Source: Aplysia californica
Lineage: Eukaryota; Mollusca; Gastropoda; Aplysiida; Aplysiidae
Reading direction: 5' to 3'
DNA: 64,000 bases
Assembly: GCF_000002075.1 (NCBI RefSeq)
Contig: NW_004797730.1
Span: forward strand, 421,145 to 485,144
The number at the start of each line of letters is the position of its first letter. Position 1 is the first letter of the stretch. A program made the position numbers and the translations under genes. Of the stretch, positions 1 to 63,309 are shown piece after piece. The notes under the pieces were generated by a model. That model did not search any database. It was not told where the DNA came from and saw only the letters and a list, made by a program, of their open reading frames with translations.

Positions 1-2395
1 TATATAATATACACATGTTGGTGCATTTTTTTTGCGCCTCCATCGACACAATTTCGATAATGAAGTTAGGAGGTAGGGTTTTGACTTTTGACCCTGTCTG
101 GCAGGGCCATACTATGTAACTATGGCAAGGCTGAAAGAGAGGGATAGCCTACGAAGTCCAGGCAGAAAAACCGAGATAGACTTACAAAATCACAAAATCA
201 TATTCTCCCTACATAGGAATCTACCCCAGGTCCTCTGCGTGCGACGGTGAAGCGTTTACAACTGCGGACAGGACGGTCGATACGCAAGAAAAAAATGCGT
301 TTCATGGGATCATCTCTGAAAAAAAAATGTGTTTCGTCACATCACATTGGAAATAAATGCGTTTTAACGAATCTAAAATGCTAATATATTTTTAAAAAAC
401 TAGTCACAGTTTGGCTTTCATATATTGATATCCTTATTTGTCTTTCGGCATGTAGAAATCATGTGGAATTTTTTTTTTTAATCCCACAAAAACGGAAAAA
501 TTATGCTTTTTATCATATCACAGCAGTAGGCTACACCACAGATGCCAGTAGAACAAGGATATTAAAAGTAACAATGTCCAAAAAAACATAGCCTACTAAG
601 TACACGTCGATCTTATTTTTTTAAATTAAGGGAAGAGAACTTGGGCTCCTGTCGAAATAAAGTGTTTTGTCTGTTGGTGTCCTTGGGGAAAAAACTCGGC
701 AATCTTAAAAAAACGTCGAACTGAGAAGGCCTACAGCAAGGTGGAATGTGCAAAACTTTTACCGTTGAAACGAAACTCGCTGTTATATTTCGTTTCGTTG
801 ATATTTTGATCGAGTTAGTGATCCAATTTTGGCTACTTCCGTGCCACTCTCTCCTGCAAAAAAGCCAAACTTAGTGCTGCAGATCCATGGAGATTTTCAA
901 CAACAAGGTTCGTTCGGATTATGTACCTTTGCTTGCCAAGGGAATTTAGTGAGTTGTTTGTATTGCTTTTATTTGGAAAGTCATTAGTTTCCTGGAGGTG
1001 AGCTTTTCTTTGCCTAACATAATCAATGCTTTTCATCTTGAAGTTATCAGGTTTGTCAAGACAGGTCTGCACATAAGACGATAAGAACTGAAAGACCTGC
1101 GGGAAGAAGTTAAAAAATGGCGTTGCCGTTGTGTATTGTTGTATCCTTGTCGTTGATTCGGCTTATAGAAGAGCCTGCTACCCTACACACTGATTATTGA
1201 AAGCGAGCTCTTCCATCTGTAATGTCTATGGACATGGTGGTAATAATGCCAACTTTTTCACTTGCTAGTATTATACTGAAGAAGACGCTTGTTGGTGTGT
1301 ATCTTCACAAGTCAAGGGTAGACTAAGAAAGAAGTATCCGAAGTTAAAGTGAAATAAATAGTAAGCTACACTGTTTATTGTTTATTCGATGTTATATTTT
1401 TTAAATTGCAGGCTGAAATTAGATTGTGGCCAGACACTAGACAATAGAAAAACGGTTGACTGGGTTTATTGTTATAAAAGGCAATAATAATTAAGTAAGG
1501 AGCTTGGCATAATATATGAGTTTCTTAGAAAAAGAAAATTACAATTTTACGAGATCCTTATACAAAGATCTACTTTAAATGATGAAGTATAATTAAAGCA
1601 GTAATTGGTGTATGAGTATGTTGGGTTAGAAATAAATAGGTCAGTGCAGGACTACTGTAAAAAAAAAGATGTGTAGTTGTATAAAAAAATTGTCTCTATT
1701 AAAAGTACGTGGCCTGTTAAATCATATTTGCCCTTAATTTTCTTCTTTTATTGAAAAACCTTTATTTTTGAAAGATGATTTAAGGTGGAATGTTAAGGTT
1801 TTTAAAAATGAGTGAAGGTTGACACCTTGATTATAATACCATACCAGCCGACTTCCCTTAATACATTTTTGTGTTTCAAGATGGGTTCAGTAGAATTTTA
1901 ATTTTCAAGTAAAAAAAGATAACTATCAGTGGTTCTAATTCTAATTTTAAGTACCGTAATACAGTGTTTCTTGTTTATCAGATTTGCATTTGTTTAGCCT
2001 ACTATTAATTTTAGCGTGTGGCTATTCTCCGGCATCACATTGCACATGTCGCTTCTCCGCAGCTTTTAATCTCCCAATTATGGCCGTTTTATTGCTACTG
2101 AGTTCAGTCCCAGATGCGCCTTCTTGTACTTCTGGTTGTGACTGAGGGTTGTTGGTGCTTCTGGTGCTGTCACTTCGACTCAGATATTCCTCCTTCTTCT
2201 GTCACTGGAGCTTTCATATTGAATAGAGGCCGCATGTCCACCTATGATGAATCACATTTGGAAGAAATGCAGACCCTGATGAGTACTTGTGTAGGGCCAT
2301 AAGATGCCGACAGGGGAGATGGAGATGTTGCTTTTAAGAAAATTATAATATCGTACCCATCTTTCATGAAAAGAGGTCTCAACTGAAACGGACGA
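1..2395. other. 5' flank, no gene recognised
   Basis: AT-rich sequence upstream of the WDR97-like gene. Short open frames exist (for example 2114-2302 plus and 833-1072 minus) but none has splice context, similarity or composition that I can support. No TATA box or initiator can be assigned with confidence. A non-coding first exon and promoter could lie here. Confidence 0.5.
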
Positions 2396-2399
2396 GGTT

Positions 2400-2683
2400 G
2401 GTTAACCTGGTGTCAGAAGTAAATATTGAGAAAATAGCCTCCAAAGTTTGGTTACTTCCAAAGTGCCATGGTTTCCTTGGAAAAGAACATTTACATTTTT
2501 TGTGCCTTTCATCAACATTTTTTAGTAGTATCCATTCAAGAATATGTTTTGAAGTGGACGAAAAAGTGTTGAGCCCAAAACGACAAATCGATAAAAATTG
2601 ACAAATGGGCGGAAAAATGCCCATTTCTTCAATTTTATTACTTTGACGAAGGTGTGATTTCATCACAATGCCACACATTTTTT
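2400..2683 (-). mobile_element. MITE-A fragment, truncated
   Basis: The right part matches the other MITE-A copies: 'gataaaaattg', 'gcggaaaaatgcc', then a degenerate end reading 'gtgatttcatcacaatgcc'. The outer end opposite is missing. It is one of the most diverged copies in the window. Confidence 0.6.
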
Positions 2684-2908
2684 TGTGTGTAATGTTAAAA
2701 CAAACACGTGTGGCAGGAAAAGGCAAACAAACCGGACCACCGTCTAAACAGCGTTTACTCTAACAATTATGTGTAACCTGGCAACTCTTCTCTTTCCTTT
2801 TGAAAAAGAACAAATGAGTTCTCAAGTAGCATAAAACATTTATGCTTTCATATTTGGGACAGAGATTGAATGATTACTTTAAATATTTGTATTGATTTTT
2901 CTTCTCAG

Positions 2909-3038
2909 ATTTCAAGTTCAAGAGCATAGTTTACTGATTCTGTGCTATAATGTAGAGATTATACCACAGCTCAGCAGTGCATTATCTTACATAGCTGCCT
3001 TGTGACAGGGTGCGGCAGACTGCAAATGCTGAGCTAAA
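2909..3038 (+). other. WDR97: probable 5' UTR part of first coding exon
   Basis: A strong acceptor (tttttcttctcag) ends at 2908, so the exon holding the start codon probably begins at 2909 and is preceded by a non-coding exon upstream. A TGA at 3030-3032 is in frame with the start. A four-codon upstream frame (ATG CTG AGC TAA, 3026-3037) ends one base before the main ATG. Confidence 0.5.
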
Positions 3039-54222
<51,184 letters not shown>

Positions 54223-54960
54223 TGGTGAAAAGATCCAAGTTGTCTGTCGATGGTTTTGAGTGACTTTGCTCATGTAGTCACTGATTCTGCTGTGGTTGTA
54301 TTGAGTTGCGTTTCTTTATTTGCATGGCACAAAAAATGTTTGAAAGATGTAATCTGCTGTTGAAATACAGAAGTAAACTCGAGAATATAGAGTTGCTTTT
54401 ATCCATAGTATCCCGATAGAGAAGAGGATCGTACAATGAATGGCAAATAATTGTGTGTGTACTGGTAATATAATTCTAAATTAAGTCCTTGCGGGGAAGG
54501 AATTGCATTACTTGGAGAGGTTTCCCGATAGAGAAGGATCATAATGAATGGCAAATAATTGTACGTGTACTGGTAATGTCATGCTAAATTTAGACATTGC
54601 TGGGAAAGTGTTGCATTACTTGGAGTGCGTAAAAAGGATAGGAATGTCCTATATTTACCACCTTATCATCCTTTCCCTACGAGATAGTCAGAGAACAAGT
54701 AGGCTTGAGTGCCTGCTTGGAGCACATAGACGAACTGTATATGAAATGGTTGAGACATCCATAGAATATTACTTTCTTTTAAAGTAGATCCTGATTCTGA
54801 GAAGTTGAGCTCTATGTGGAAATAAAGCACAATATTCTTGGTTCCAAGCATTGCGTGAAAATGGAGTAAGTCTTTTGTCTACAAATGTAATATTATGTCC
54901 TTGTGAAACTGATCATGCCCCAACAAATAAAGCATTATGTTTTTGGGTGGTTTTTTAAGT
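54223..54960 (+). other. WDR97: 3' UTR with candidate poly(A) signals
   Basis: AATAAA at 54821-54826 and at 54926-54931 are the first good poly(A) signals after the stop. Either would give a 3' UTR of about 0.6-0.75 kb. Confidence 0.5.
54411..54628 (+). repeat. tandem duplication in the 3' UTR
   Basis: Two units of about 110 bp beginning 'tcccgatagagaag' and ending 'ttgcattacttggag', slightly diverged. Confidence 0.85.
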
Positions 54961-55052
54961 ACAATTACGTTCAAGAAGTGGAAGATATAACTCAGACATT
55001 CTTTGTTGGCTTCCAACATGAAAGTCGAAAAGGGAGAAGAAAAAAAGTGTTT

Positions 55053-55208
55053 TTTTGGCAATATAGGAATATCAGTCTATTGTTATCTTTGTTACTACTG
55101 TTGTACGCTCAAAATCTTGAGAAAAAAAATTGTGCTTTTTGGCAATATAGGAATATCAGTCTATTGTTATTTCAGATACTACTGTTGTATGCTCATAATC
55201 TTGAAAAG
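55053..55208 (+). repeat. tandem duplication downstream of the gene
   Basis: Two units of about 80 bp, each starting 'ttttggcaatataggaatat' and ending 'ctcataatcttga' or its variant. Confidence 0.85.
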
Positions 55209-56354
55209 TTCAATGGATCATAAGTTATGGTTGGTATCATTTTGGACTTAAGCTGAAATTATAATTAATCGAGGAAAAAATGCTTTTGTTTCCTGTGTCC
55301 TCTGTAATCCAGGTCATGTTACTTCACTCTTTTCATAATATTGTCAACTTTTTTTGAAGTTACAATATAGAGTTATAATACTGCTGAACCATGTACATAC
55401 ATTTTATAAATGAGGTAACTAAGATGCAAGACTTATGTGTGTTTTCATGGAATAATTCATCCAAAAACACTTCTCATTATTTCTTTTTTTATTGCTCTTG
55501 TTAATAGGTTGTTTTTTTTTTCGAGATTGTTATTTCTCTTTGGCATAATGCCGGAGATTTGGAGATTATTTTTTATTTTTATTTTTTTCGGCGGGGGGTG
55601 GTTGTATGTAGGCTACACCTGTATTTTTATATATATATGTATCATCAGTATTTTCTGTGGATTTCTAGAAAGATTCTTTTTTTATCTCTTTATTTCAGAT
55701 TTTACCTAAAAATGTTAAAGTGTCTCATTGTTTGTTAAGTCTTTATTGAGGTTGTTGTTTTTTAAAGTTACAGTTTCTGTGATATTTAAGAATTCAAGAG
55801 TCAAAGCTTTGAGATTCATGCCAATAAATCACCCTGTGGTTTGGAAATAACTTGTCTTTTTATGTTCTGTTCTTACTAGTAGGAAAGAGAGTTGCTCATG
55901 TGAGTCCACTAGATTTTGAACTTAATGCTGTCCTACAACGAATACGTTTTACTCTTTTAACTCTATGGGATCTTCTTTGATGTTTATTGAAATGAATATT
56001 CAGGTCAAATATTGCAATACAGTACCTTGGTGCACAGTGGCCAAAAAGTTTGTAATTACATTTTTTGGGGGTGTCAGTTTTCATTTCTGGTCAGTGAGAC
56101 TGCTTAACATCTTCATCTCTGTGAAAAAAGGCCATTGGAATTAGATATCTAGTTTGTGTGTTAAGCACTCAAAGAGCTAAACTGTTTTTTTCAGCGATGG
56201 ATATAATCATTAACAATACTCTCTTCTGTATCTCAAACAACTATTTGAGCATGTTTTCTTTTGATAATATTTAACAACCAGAAAGGTAATTTGAAAGGCA
56301 GCACTCAGGCCTTAATGTACTTTTGTGCACAAAGAGAACCTTAAAGATTCCTTA

Positions 56355-56745
56355 ACCCCCCGGGGCGGTGCCACTGACTGAAGTATCTTTAGACCATTCC
56401 CAAATGGGGGACATTTCTCGTTCTAAAGCACAGTAGAATTGTAAATGGGTGATCCAACCATGTCATGCTCATAACTGTACATGAACTACAACAGGGAACT
56501 GCTGCTTTTTCTTTCCTAATCCTTACTATCGTCATTTTCCTCTATTTCTTTTGTATGTTTGTCACACTCTTGTGACCCGCTATGTACGGGGTGCCTTGAT
56601 AGTTGAAGCAGACTTTGTGCTGTTGAAGCTAGAGAGGCGAGCAGAGTAAGTCTGATTCCCTGTAAGGACTTCTCTGTTGACATCCACCCCTTGGCGCTCA
56701 TATGACCTTATTAAGTTGTGAGCGCCACAAAACGCTCTGCTTAAA
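56355..56745 (+). mobile_element. SINE family C copy 2
   Basis: Same start ('ccccccggggcggtgccact') and body as copy 1, with the fuller tail 'ttggcgctcatatgacctta'. Confidence 0.85.
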
Positions 56746-56855
56746 AAACAAAAAGATTCCCTTCAAACTACATTCCTTAGGAATCTAGAGGGGATTGAAC
56801 CTGGACAGTCCAGATAGTGAGACTCATTTCTTTGAACCTTCCACACACTGACTAC

Positions 56856-57240
56856 TACCCCCCGGGGCAGTGCCACTGACTGAAGTGTCTTTAGGCCGTT
56901 CCCAAAGGGGGGACATATCTCGTTCAAGCCTAGTAGAATTGTAAATGGGCTGACTCATGTCACGCTCATAACTGTGCCTAATCTACAACAGGGAACTGCT
57001 GCTTTTTCTTTCCTGATCCTTACTATTGTCATTTCCTCTACTTCTTTTGTATTTTGTCACTCCCTTGTGGCCTGCTACTTTGGGGTGCCTTGATAGTCGA
57101 AGCATACCTTCTGCTGTTGAAGCTAGAGAGGTGAGCAGTCTAAGTCTGATTCCCTGTAAAGACTTCTCTGTTGACTCCCGCCCCTTGGCGCTCATATGAC
57201 CTTATGCAGTTGCGAGCGCCGTAAAACCCTTTACTATAAA
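56856..57240 (+). mobile_element. SINE family C copy 3
   Basis: Starts 'ccccccggggcagtgccact', ends 'cagttgcgagcgccgtaaaa'. It lies about 110 bp after copy 2. Confidence 0.85.
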
Positions 57241-57244
57241 AAAA

Positions 57245-59664
57245 ACCCCTCTGACTGCGAACATGAAAAGTCAGATATCCTTTTAGTGAAGTTTTAGTTG
57301 TTTTATTCATTTTTAAAACAAGAAATGAAACCCAGAAATATATAATATACTTGTATGGCAAATCAATGAAGGCAATAGTACTGAGGAAAATGCATTACAA
57401 GTGCAATCGTAGGCTACATAAATAGAAGCAGGGTAGAAACATGGCTGCCAAGAAGAAAAGAAGAAATATCTGTTCCTCAACCCGGTAAAAGATACATGGG
57501 CACTTCACCAATTGCATGCAACAGATATCTTGTGCAAAAGAATGACATAAACACACGTCAAAATAATCGTAGAGATTGAAAATTTCTTGTTCGAAAAAGT
57601 TCCATACTCTGCACTTATGAAAGTGTTTTAATGCATGTGACCTATGTGTAATTTGTGGTAATGTATTATATGAATAATGGTGTTACGCATCCTTTGATGA
57701 GATGCACTTTGCAGTTTATTTTGATAACTACTTCTTTACCTAAAGAAACACACCAAAGCAGTTTTTGTTTTACATTGTTAAGGTATCGCATGCCATGGTG
57801 CTGGGGAACTGAGAAGATTATTCTAATATGCACTAGGCTACACTCTTTTTTTTGCAAGAAAGATCTGTTGAAATGAAATCTACCATTTTTATTCCTCTAA
57901 CAAAACAGGAACCTGGCAAGAGTATAACATTTAAAATGCTATCATCTCACATTGTAAAGAATACAATTAGAAAGTGAAGTATATTGCGAATAGAATCGAC
58001 ATGTAAATAACTGTATATGGAGCTTAAATGCTCAAAACACTGCTGAAATACTGTTATCTATCAAGACAGTGGAATCAATCATATTATAATAATTCTTAAC
58101 ATAAGTATTTTGTCACTTTTGAGGAAGACGAGTTAAAAGCTAAATACATAAATACACTAGGGAGAGTACGGACCACACAAAAAAACCCATTCAGAATCGG
58201 AGAACAATCTTTGCTATCTATAATGTAAAGCGCTCTAGTACCCATTGCCGGGCAAGCAATACATGGAAACAGCTACAGTGTCATCCACCTCCTTCATGGT
58301 TCTCATATTATGATACTATATAAACACAACTATTCAGCATTTGCTATAATATGAACATTAGAATTGCATCACTCAAGTTATAAATATTTATCATCGCAAC
58401 AGCCATGCAAACATTCTCACAGTGGGTGGGTGTGTTATAATATGATGGAACTGAAGAAAGAAAATGGTACATCATGTCTGGTGGGAAAGCTGTTCCCTTT
58501 GGGGCAAACTCTCTTGTGAAAGTTTCCACGTGTAGGTACTTTTCATTCCCGGTCCAGCTGCAAATTCAGTGAGATGTCTTTGCATTCTCTCAGCACTGAA
58601 TCCCCATCAATGAGTTAATATATTCCTCCCTGGCTCTTGACAGAATGGTAGGGGAACAATTTATGACTATAGATATTATTCTAGTCATATGTTGCTGACG
58701 CAATCCCAATGAATGAGGAATTCAGTGCTCAACTTACTTATCTTCAGTACCACCGTCTTGAACTACATAGTATTTATTGAATTAAAAAACCTCAAAAAAA
58801 CAGAACTGTTGAAACATACTCTGGGAAATTCAATGAGATGTACCATTCAGTCAAACAAAAACCTCACTCACTTTAACGTGCAAACCTATGTTAAAGCTAT
58901 GAACCAAAACCCAATCAAACAAAAGTCACACAGTTCTCATATTTTCTCACAGCATTCAACAAAGAAAATGTCGCATTAAACGAAATAAATAGTGACAGGG
59001 CAGGAATTATGGTGTGCCCAAGCCTTTATGCCATTATAAAAATAACTCTACTCTACTTCTCCTATTTTATCAATATTTTAGTGCTCATCATTTTGGAAAA
59101 AAAACTACAGCGTTTGAACAAGTATGGCATTCAGATTATTCTGTAGTTTCAAATATTGCCCCCCCCCCCCCCATAAGAATCTGGTCAAATGTCTGTTTCC
59201 TTATGACCAGTTCTTGTACATACATCATATTATCCAGGTATTTGTATTTATATTCAGCTCGACTATCATCGTTTGATGAAACCTTCCATTAAAACTACAC
59301 CTCTCACAATTAGAATACAGCGTTAAAAATGTGCTGCAAATATGTTTGTTTTTTTCACAATGAACCCTATTTTAAAACGAAGAGCACTTCCTACTCAAGA
59401 AAACAAATAGAAAAGGAACAACCTGCCAAAACACCTTGCCGAAAAGGAAGGTTTTGCATGAGCTTCAATTTACGTCAGTAATGGTTGGGGGTTTTTTTTG
59501 TTCTTGTAAAAATGGAAAAGTTTTTTTGTTTTTACCCAGCATAGGCCTATCTATTAAAAAAGTGCCTCTAAAATCATGACTTGACGCTACGCGTCAGCAA
59601 CAGTCTAAGACAATCGTCAATTAATTGATGTGTAAATCTGACTAAATTTGAAAGAAGAAAATAA
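57245..59664. other. intergenic, nothing recognised
   Basis: AT-rich with no coding frame that I can support. A C-run sits at 59160-59172. It probably separates the 3' ends of two convergent genes. Confidence 0.5.
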
Positions 59665-59937
59665 TTATCTGAAGAAGAGACTAACACTGAGAACCGCTAG
59701 GCACCACACGGAGAGGACGATATTACAAGCTCCGCAGCGTGGCTCACTGCGCCCCTCCACACGAGGGCGTTGTGGGTCCCTGCTGAACTGGGGGTCAATG
59801 TTGCGGTCAAATCCTGCGATAGTGACCGTTTCCACTCGCTCCGCGTCCAGGGGATGTGTGCTGAAGACCGCAAACAGACGGCCACGGGTCATGTCTGTGT
59901 TGGTTGAGTACCACAGTGGGCCGGGCTGCGCGATCAT
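59665..59937 (-). CDS. terminal exon of an unidentified membrane-anchored protein
   Basis: On the minus strand a good acceptor (gtattcttttcag) is followed by 90 codons and a stop. It reads GPLWYSTNTDMTRGRLFAVF and VETVTIAGFD, then a polar region, a Cys pair (RCGAC) and a 17-residue hydrophobic end with a last Arg. The end suits a GPI signal or a C-terminal membrane anchor. GC content is clearly above its surroundings. I do not recognise the family. It begins in phase 0, so it does not join directly to the exon at 61717. Confidence 0.5.
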   Translation of the reverse strand: MIAQPGPLWYSTNTDMTRGRLFAVFSTHPLDAERVETVTIAGFDRNIDPQFSRDPQRPRVEGRSEPRCGACNIVLSVWCLAVLSVSLFFR

Positions 59938-59991
59938 CTGAAAAGAATACAACACAATTGAAAAATGGTATAGGTTTAACACCCCTACCTG

Positions 59992-60045
59992 TGCTCATAT
60001 GACATTATGCAGTTGCGAGCGCCGTAAAACCTGTACTAAAACAAT
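59992..60045 (+). mobile_element. shared SINE 3' tail, solitary
   Basis: 'gtgctcatatgacattatgc' and 'agttgcgagcgccgtaaaac' without a SINE body. Confidence 0.6.
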
Positions 60046-60069
60046 AACACCCCTATCAACACTTTTAGG

Positions 60070-60258
60070 TTATTTAAGAGGCGGGGCCTCCGAGTTTAAT
60101 GTCCATCTCCGAAAGGACGGACTAAATAAGACATTCGCGTAAAATGCCTTTTCCCAAGGACACAAGGTCGGACTAAGTTGAGACTCGAACCGCAGTCGAG
60201 CCTGCAATCTCATGATTACGGGTCCGGTAGCCTAACCATTAGACCACAGACGCCAGCA
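60070..60258 (-). mobile_element. tRNA-derived SINE, antisense
   Basis: On the minus strand, an A box in 'ggtctaatggttaggc' and a B box 'ggttcgagtct', followed by a body with 'ttgtgtccttgggaaaaggc' as in family E. Confidence 0.6.
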
Positions 60259-60307
60259 ACACAATTTACTTTTTCCGGAAGCAGATTATGGTGAAGAACG
60301 ACCTCTT

Positions 60308-60484
60308 TTAGTATTAGAAAGAGTTTCACGGCATTTGCAACACACTGAGGTCATAAGTGCCGGAGATTAGAGATGTTACAAGAGAGTAACAAACACAAAA
60401 AAGGAGGAAGGGAGATAAGGACGATAGATGTTTGATAGGAAAGAGGGAGCAAACTACACCAGAACACCCGCCCACCACACACAA
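60308..60484 (-). mobile_element. SINE family B copy, antisense
   Basis: Reverse of the family B layout: decayed tail at the left ('cacggcatttgcaacacac'), body in the middle, head at the right. Confidence 0.7.
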
Positions 60485-61106
60485 CGGCGTCTTTACGGAT
60501 TCTGTATACCGTACCATCAAGTCGTTGTGGCAATTAGATATAATATTAGATTGTCAGATCGGGTAGCATAACGCACCCTTGCTACACTCCTATTTTAATC
60601 TGCTTATAGGCCTATTCGCTGTATTCTCCGCTAACTCTTACAGCAGCAAGATGGTCCTAGTACAAATTCCTAATAATTCTTATATCATTTCCCTGAATAT
60701 AATAGCACTTCTGGAACTCTTATCAGGAAGGAAAATAGCCGAATTGTGTTTTAGATATATATCTCTTGTCTTAGACGATTTCTCGTTTTCCCCATCACTG
60801 CTCGCAGCAAGATTTTTGTAAAAATGACTCAACAAGGCTTGTTGTTCTATTTAACTCACATTCAGTGGCACCTGGTCTTTAGGTAAGGTTAATCGCTTTA
60901 TTCTTCTTGTGTGACAATCACTTCAAACGGGATATTATCTCACACTGTGGCTTTTCTGTTTCGTTTTTTTTTTTTTTTTGGAATAATGACAGCCAGTTCT
61001 TCTGCTTGGTATCGGTGGTCCAGAAATTCTCTGAGAGTAAGATAAGATAAGATACATCTTTATAGTCCAGATCCTGGCACATTGGTCAGGTGTTTCACCA
61101 TGTCTA

Positions 61107-61133
61107 CACCCACACACACACGCACGACGCACA

Positions 61134-61210
<77 letters not shown>
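61107..61210 (+). repeat. (CA)n microsatellite
   Basis: About 50 CA units with a few interruptions at the left. Confidence 0.95.
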
Positions 61211-61213
<3 letters not shown>

Positions 61214-61716
61214 GGTGGCACAGGACTGGTGCTTCAACAAATACCTCATACTCGACTAACCGCTGTTCCAGTCAGGATCACTTAGTTGCCGGCTGACCTG
61301 ACCCAAAGATAGTACCGTAGGGTGGGGTGTAGTATCTTTGCCTGACCTCCGTCTGAGACGAGGTCAAGCCCGGGTCAAGCAACCTGCGGCCGCTTTGCCT
61401 GGCGGTCAGCGGTTTACCCGCGACGTTATGTTTTGTTGTACACATAAAACAACATCTGACCGTTCTTATTACAGCCGGGAAAGTCAAATAAACAACAACC
61501 AAATGATCACATGGAGATATTTTAGGACAGTATAATTCTTGTCACGGAGTAGAACTAAAAGAAAGAGTAGTTTAAAAGAGGGGGAATGCGACTTCCATTA
61601 TTAGTTGGTTGTTACAAAGATACTTAAAAAATTAATAATTCAAATTAAACATTAAACGAGCCGACTGATTTGTACAGTGTTCAGCTCACAGTCACACCCC
61701 GAACTTTGAAACTTAC

Positions 61717-61869
61717 GTTTTGAAGTTTCCCCTGAGGCGAGAAGTCTTGTTGCTATCCTTTATTAATGTACATGACACAGCCTTGTCGCTGAATGTGAAA
61801 ACAGTTGATCCGTCAAACGCAGGGGCACATTTCACTTGAGATGGGGGACTATTCTTCACACTTTCACAG
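61717..61869 (-). CDS. exon B of an unidentified extracellular repeat protein
   Basis: Minus-strand acceptor tacatcagttcag, donor gtaagt, 153 nt, phase 2 at both ends. Codes CESVKNSPPSQVKCAPAFDG then STVFTFSDKAVSCTLIKDSN. Paired cysteines about 20 residues apart with alternating hydrophobics suggest an Ig-like or similar beta domain. It joins in phase to exon A at 63310-63465 (codon GC|C). The exon that should follow was not found with confidence. Confidence 0.5.
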
Positions 61870-62752
61870 CTGAACTGATGTAATTCCAGTTATAATTTAT
61901 GTATGATAAATATACAGCAAAACTAGCTAAAAGAGCTAAGATTTTATCCGTGAATCGTCTTGTGGTCTTGTTTATTTATTCCTGCGTTTTTCCGCGGGCC
62001 AGGGAGTGCGGCCTTTAATTCCGACGATGTCTACATTTGATGTTTTCCTGATACAGCTGCAGCCCCAGGCCAGCGCCATCCGCAGTCTGGCTGCAGCTTT
62101 AAGTGGCTATCCTGGCATGGGGTATTCCACCACCCCCCCCCCCCTCGTTCGCCCAGCATGCCAAGGCCAAGGCCCCAGGTTTTCATAAATGGCAGCCAAT
62201 TGCGCTTCTGCACGTGAATTATTTTGTGACACTGTGTGAAGAAATGACTTGCGAAATAGTCTTAGAAAAAAAAATGTCTGCGCAAATTGAAATATGTTCT
62301 GAATATTTGTGTGAGATAGCATGGGGAATTCTGGAAAAATTACTGTTGAGTGCATTGAACTTCTCTCTTATTTCCCGAGCTTTGTCTGCTATGCGTTGGT
62401 CAGGTGCTAGACTTACTGTGAACTAGTGAATGTGTTTGGTGATATTAGTGTGTAAACTGTTGCATGTATTTATGGCAGTGGTTGCCGATAAACGACCTGC
62501 TGTGATAAGCCTGTAGGACTATTTCAATAAGCTCAAACACTTTCTCCAAGCTACGTGTTTCTCGGCCTGTCCTTACAGCGAGTGCAATGGTTTTGATCTG
62601 ATGAATTATTTCGTTCTCACATTTCTCCACCTTCTTCCGATACTTGTGCCTATCTACTTCAGTTTCAGAAAATACGAGACAGCGTTTATAATAATTCTAC
62701 TTTTCATCTACTAGTTGTTGTTTTTTTTATCAATTAACATTTTGACACATAT

Positions 62753-62893
62753 GTGAGGCAGCGTGGTGGAATCAGGCTTGGAGATCGTCAATTTTTGGGC
62801 ATGTAGAGTTATTGGTATCATCTTAAAGCTGTCTTTATTTGAATGAAAAAAACATCCATTTATCTTGAATACAAATCGAGATATGCCTCACAT
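62753..62893 (-). mobile_element. MITE-A copy with internal deletion, about 140 bp
   Basis: Starts GTGAGGCAGCGTGGTGGAAT, keeps the first 125 bp of a minus-oriented copy and ends abruptly in 'gcctcaca'. Confidence 0.75.
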
Positions 62894-63153
62894 ATACTCA
62901 TCAAAGGCACGCGATGTTAGCCTGCTGTGTCTAAGAATGTAGTTTGGATTCCGATAAAGCCGACAACTCCGATCCGAGTTTAAAGCCGCCTGCAGTCGGC
63001 CAGATCTATGTGGGGCAAGTTGGAAATCATAAGGGAATTTTTATACCTATCGGCGCTTACTGAGTCAGTCTCCGAAATCGGCGTTCTCTATGTTTTCGCC
63101 CTATGGCTGCCTCACATATACTCATCAAAGGCAAGCGATGTTAGCCTGCTGTG
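62884..63153 (+). repeat. direct repeat of about 48 bp enclosing 172 bp
   Basis: 'gcctcacatatactcatcaa' and 'gcgatgttagcctgctgtgt' occur at 62885-62931 and again at 63107-63154 with one difference. The first copy contains the end of the deleted MITE-A. Confidence 0.8.
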
Positions 63154-63309
63154 TTTTGCTGTCTCAATCAGGTTGTGATATTTCAGTGCAATTCCTAACA
63201 GTACGTGCAGATATGGCGGGACAACATCCCTTGTTAGGAATGTGCAGGAGAGAAGACTGATTTTTAGTCTTCAGCTAACAGTCGCATCCTGAACTTTCAA
63301 ACAACTTAC

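Noticed and set aside
59665-59937. C-terminus of an alpha-L-fucosidase
   Set aside because: WYST and RGRLFAVF faintly recall that family, but the rest does not follow it; left unnamed.
60579-60890. coding exon on either strand
   Set aside because: Open frames on both strands look protein-like in places but lack good splice sites and any recognised motif.
61278-61470. third exon of the minus-strand repeat-protein gene
   Set aside because: A frame (CCFMCTTKHNVAGK onward) could follow exon B in phase, but the sequence does not resemble exon A or B and the acceptor is doubtful.
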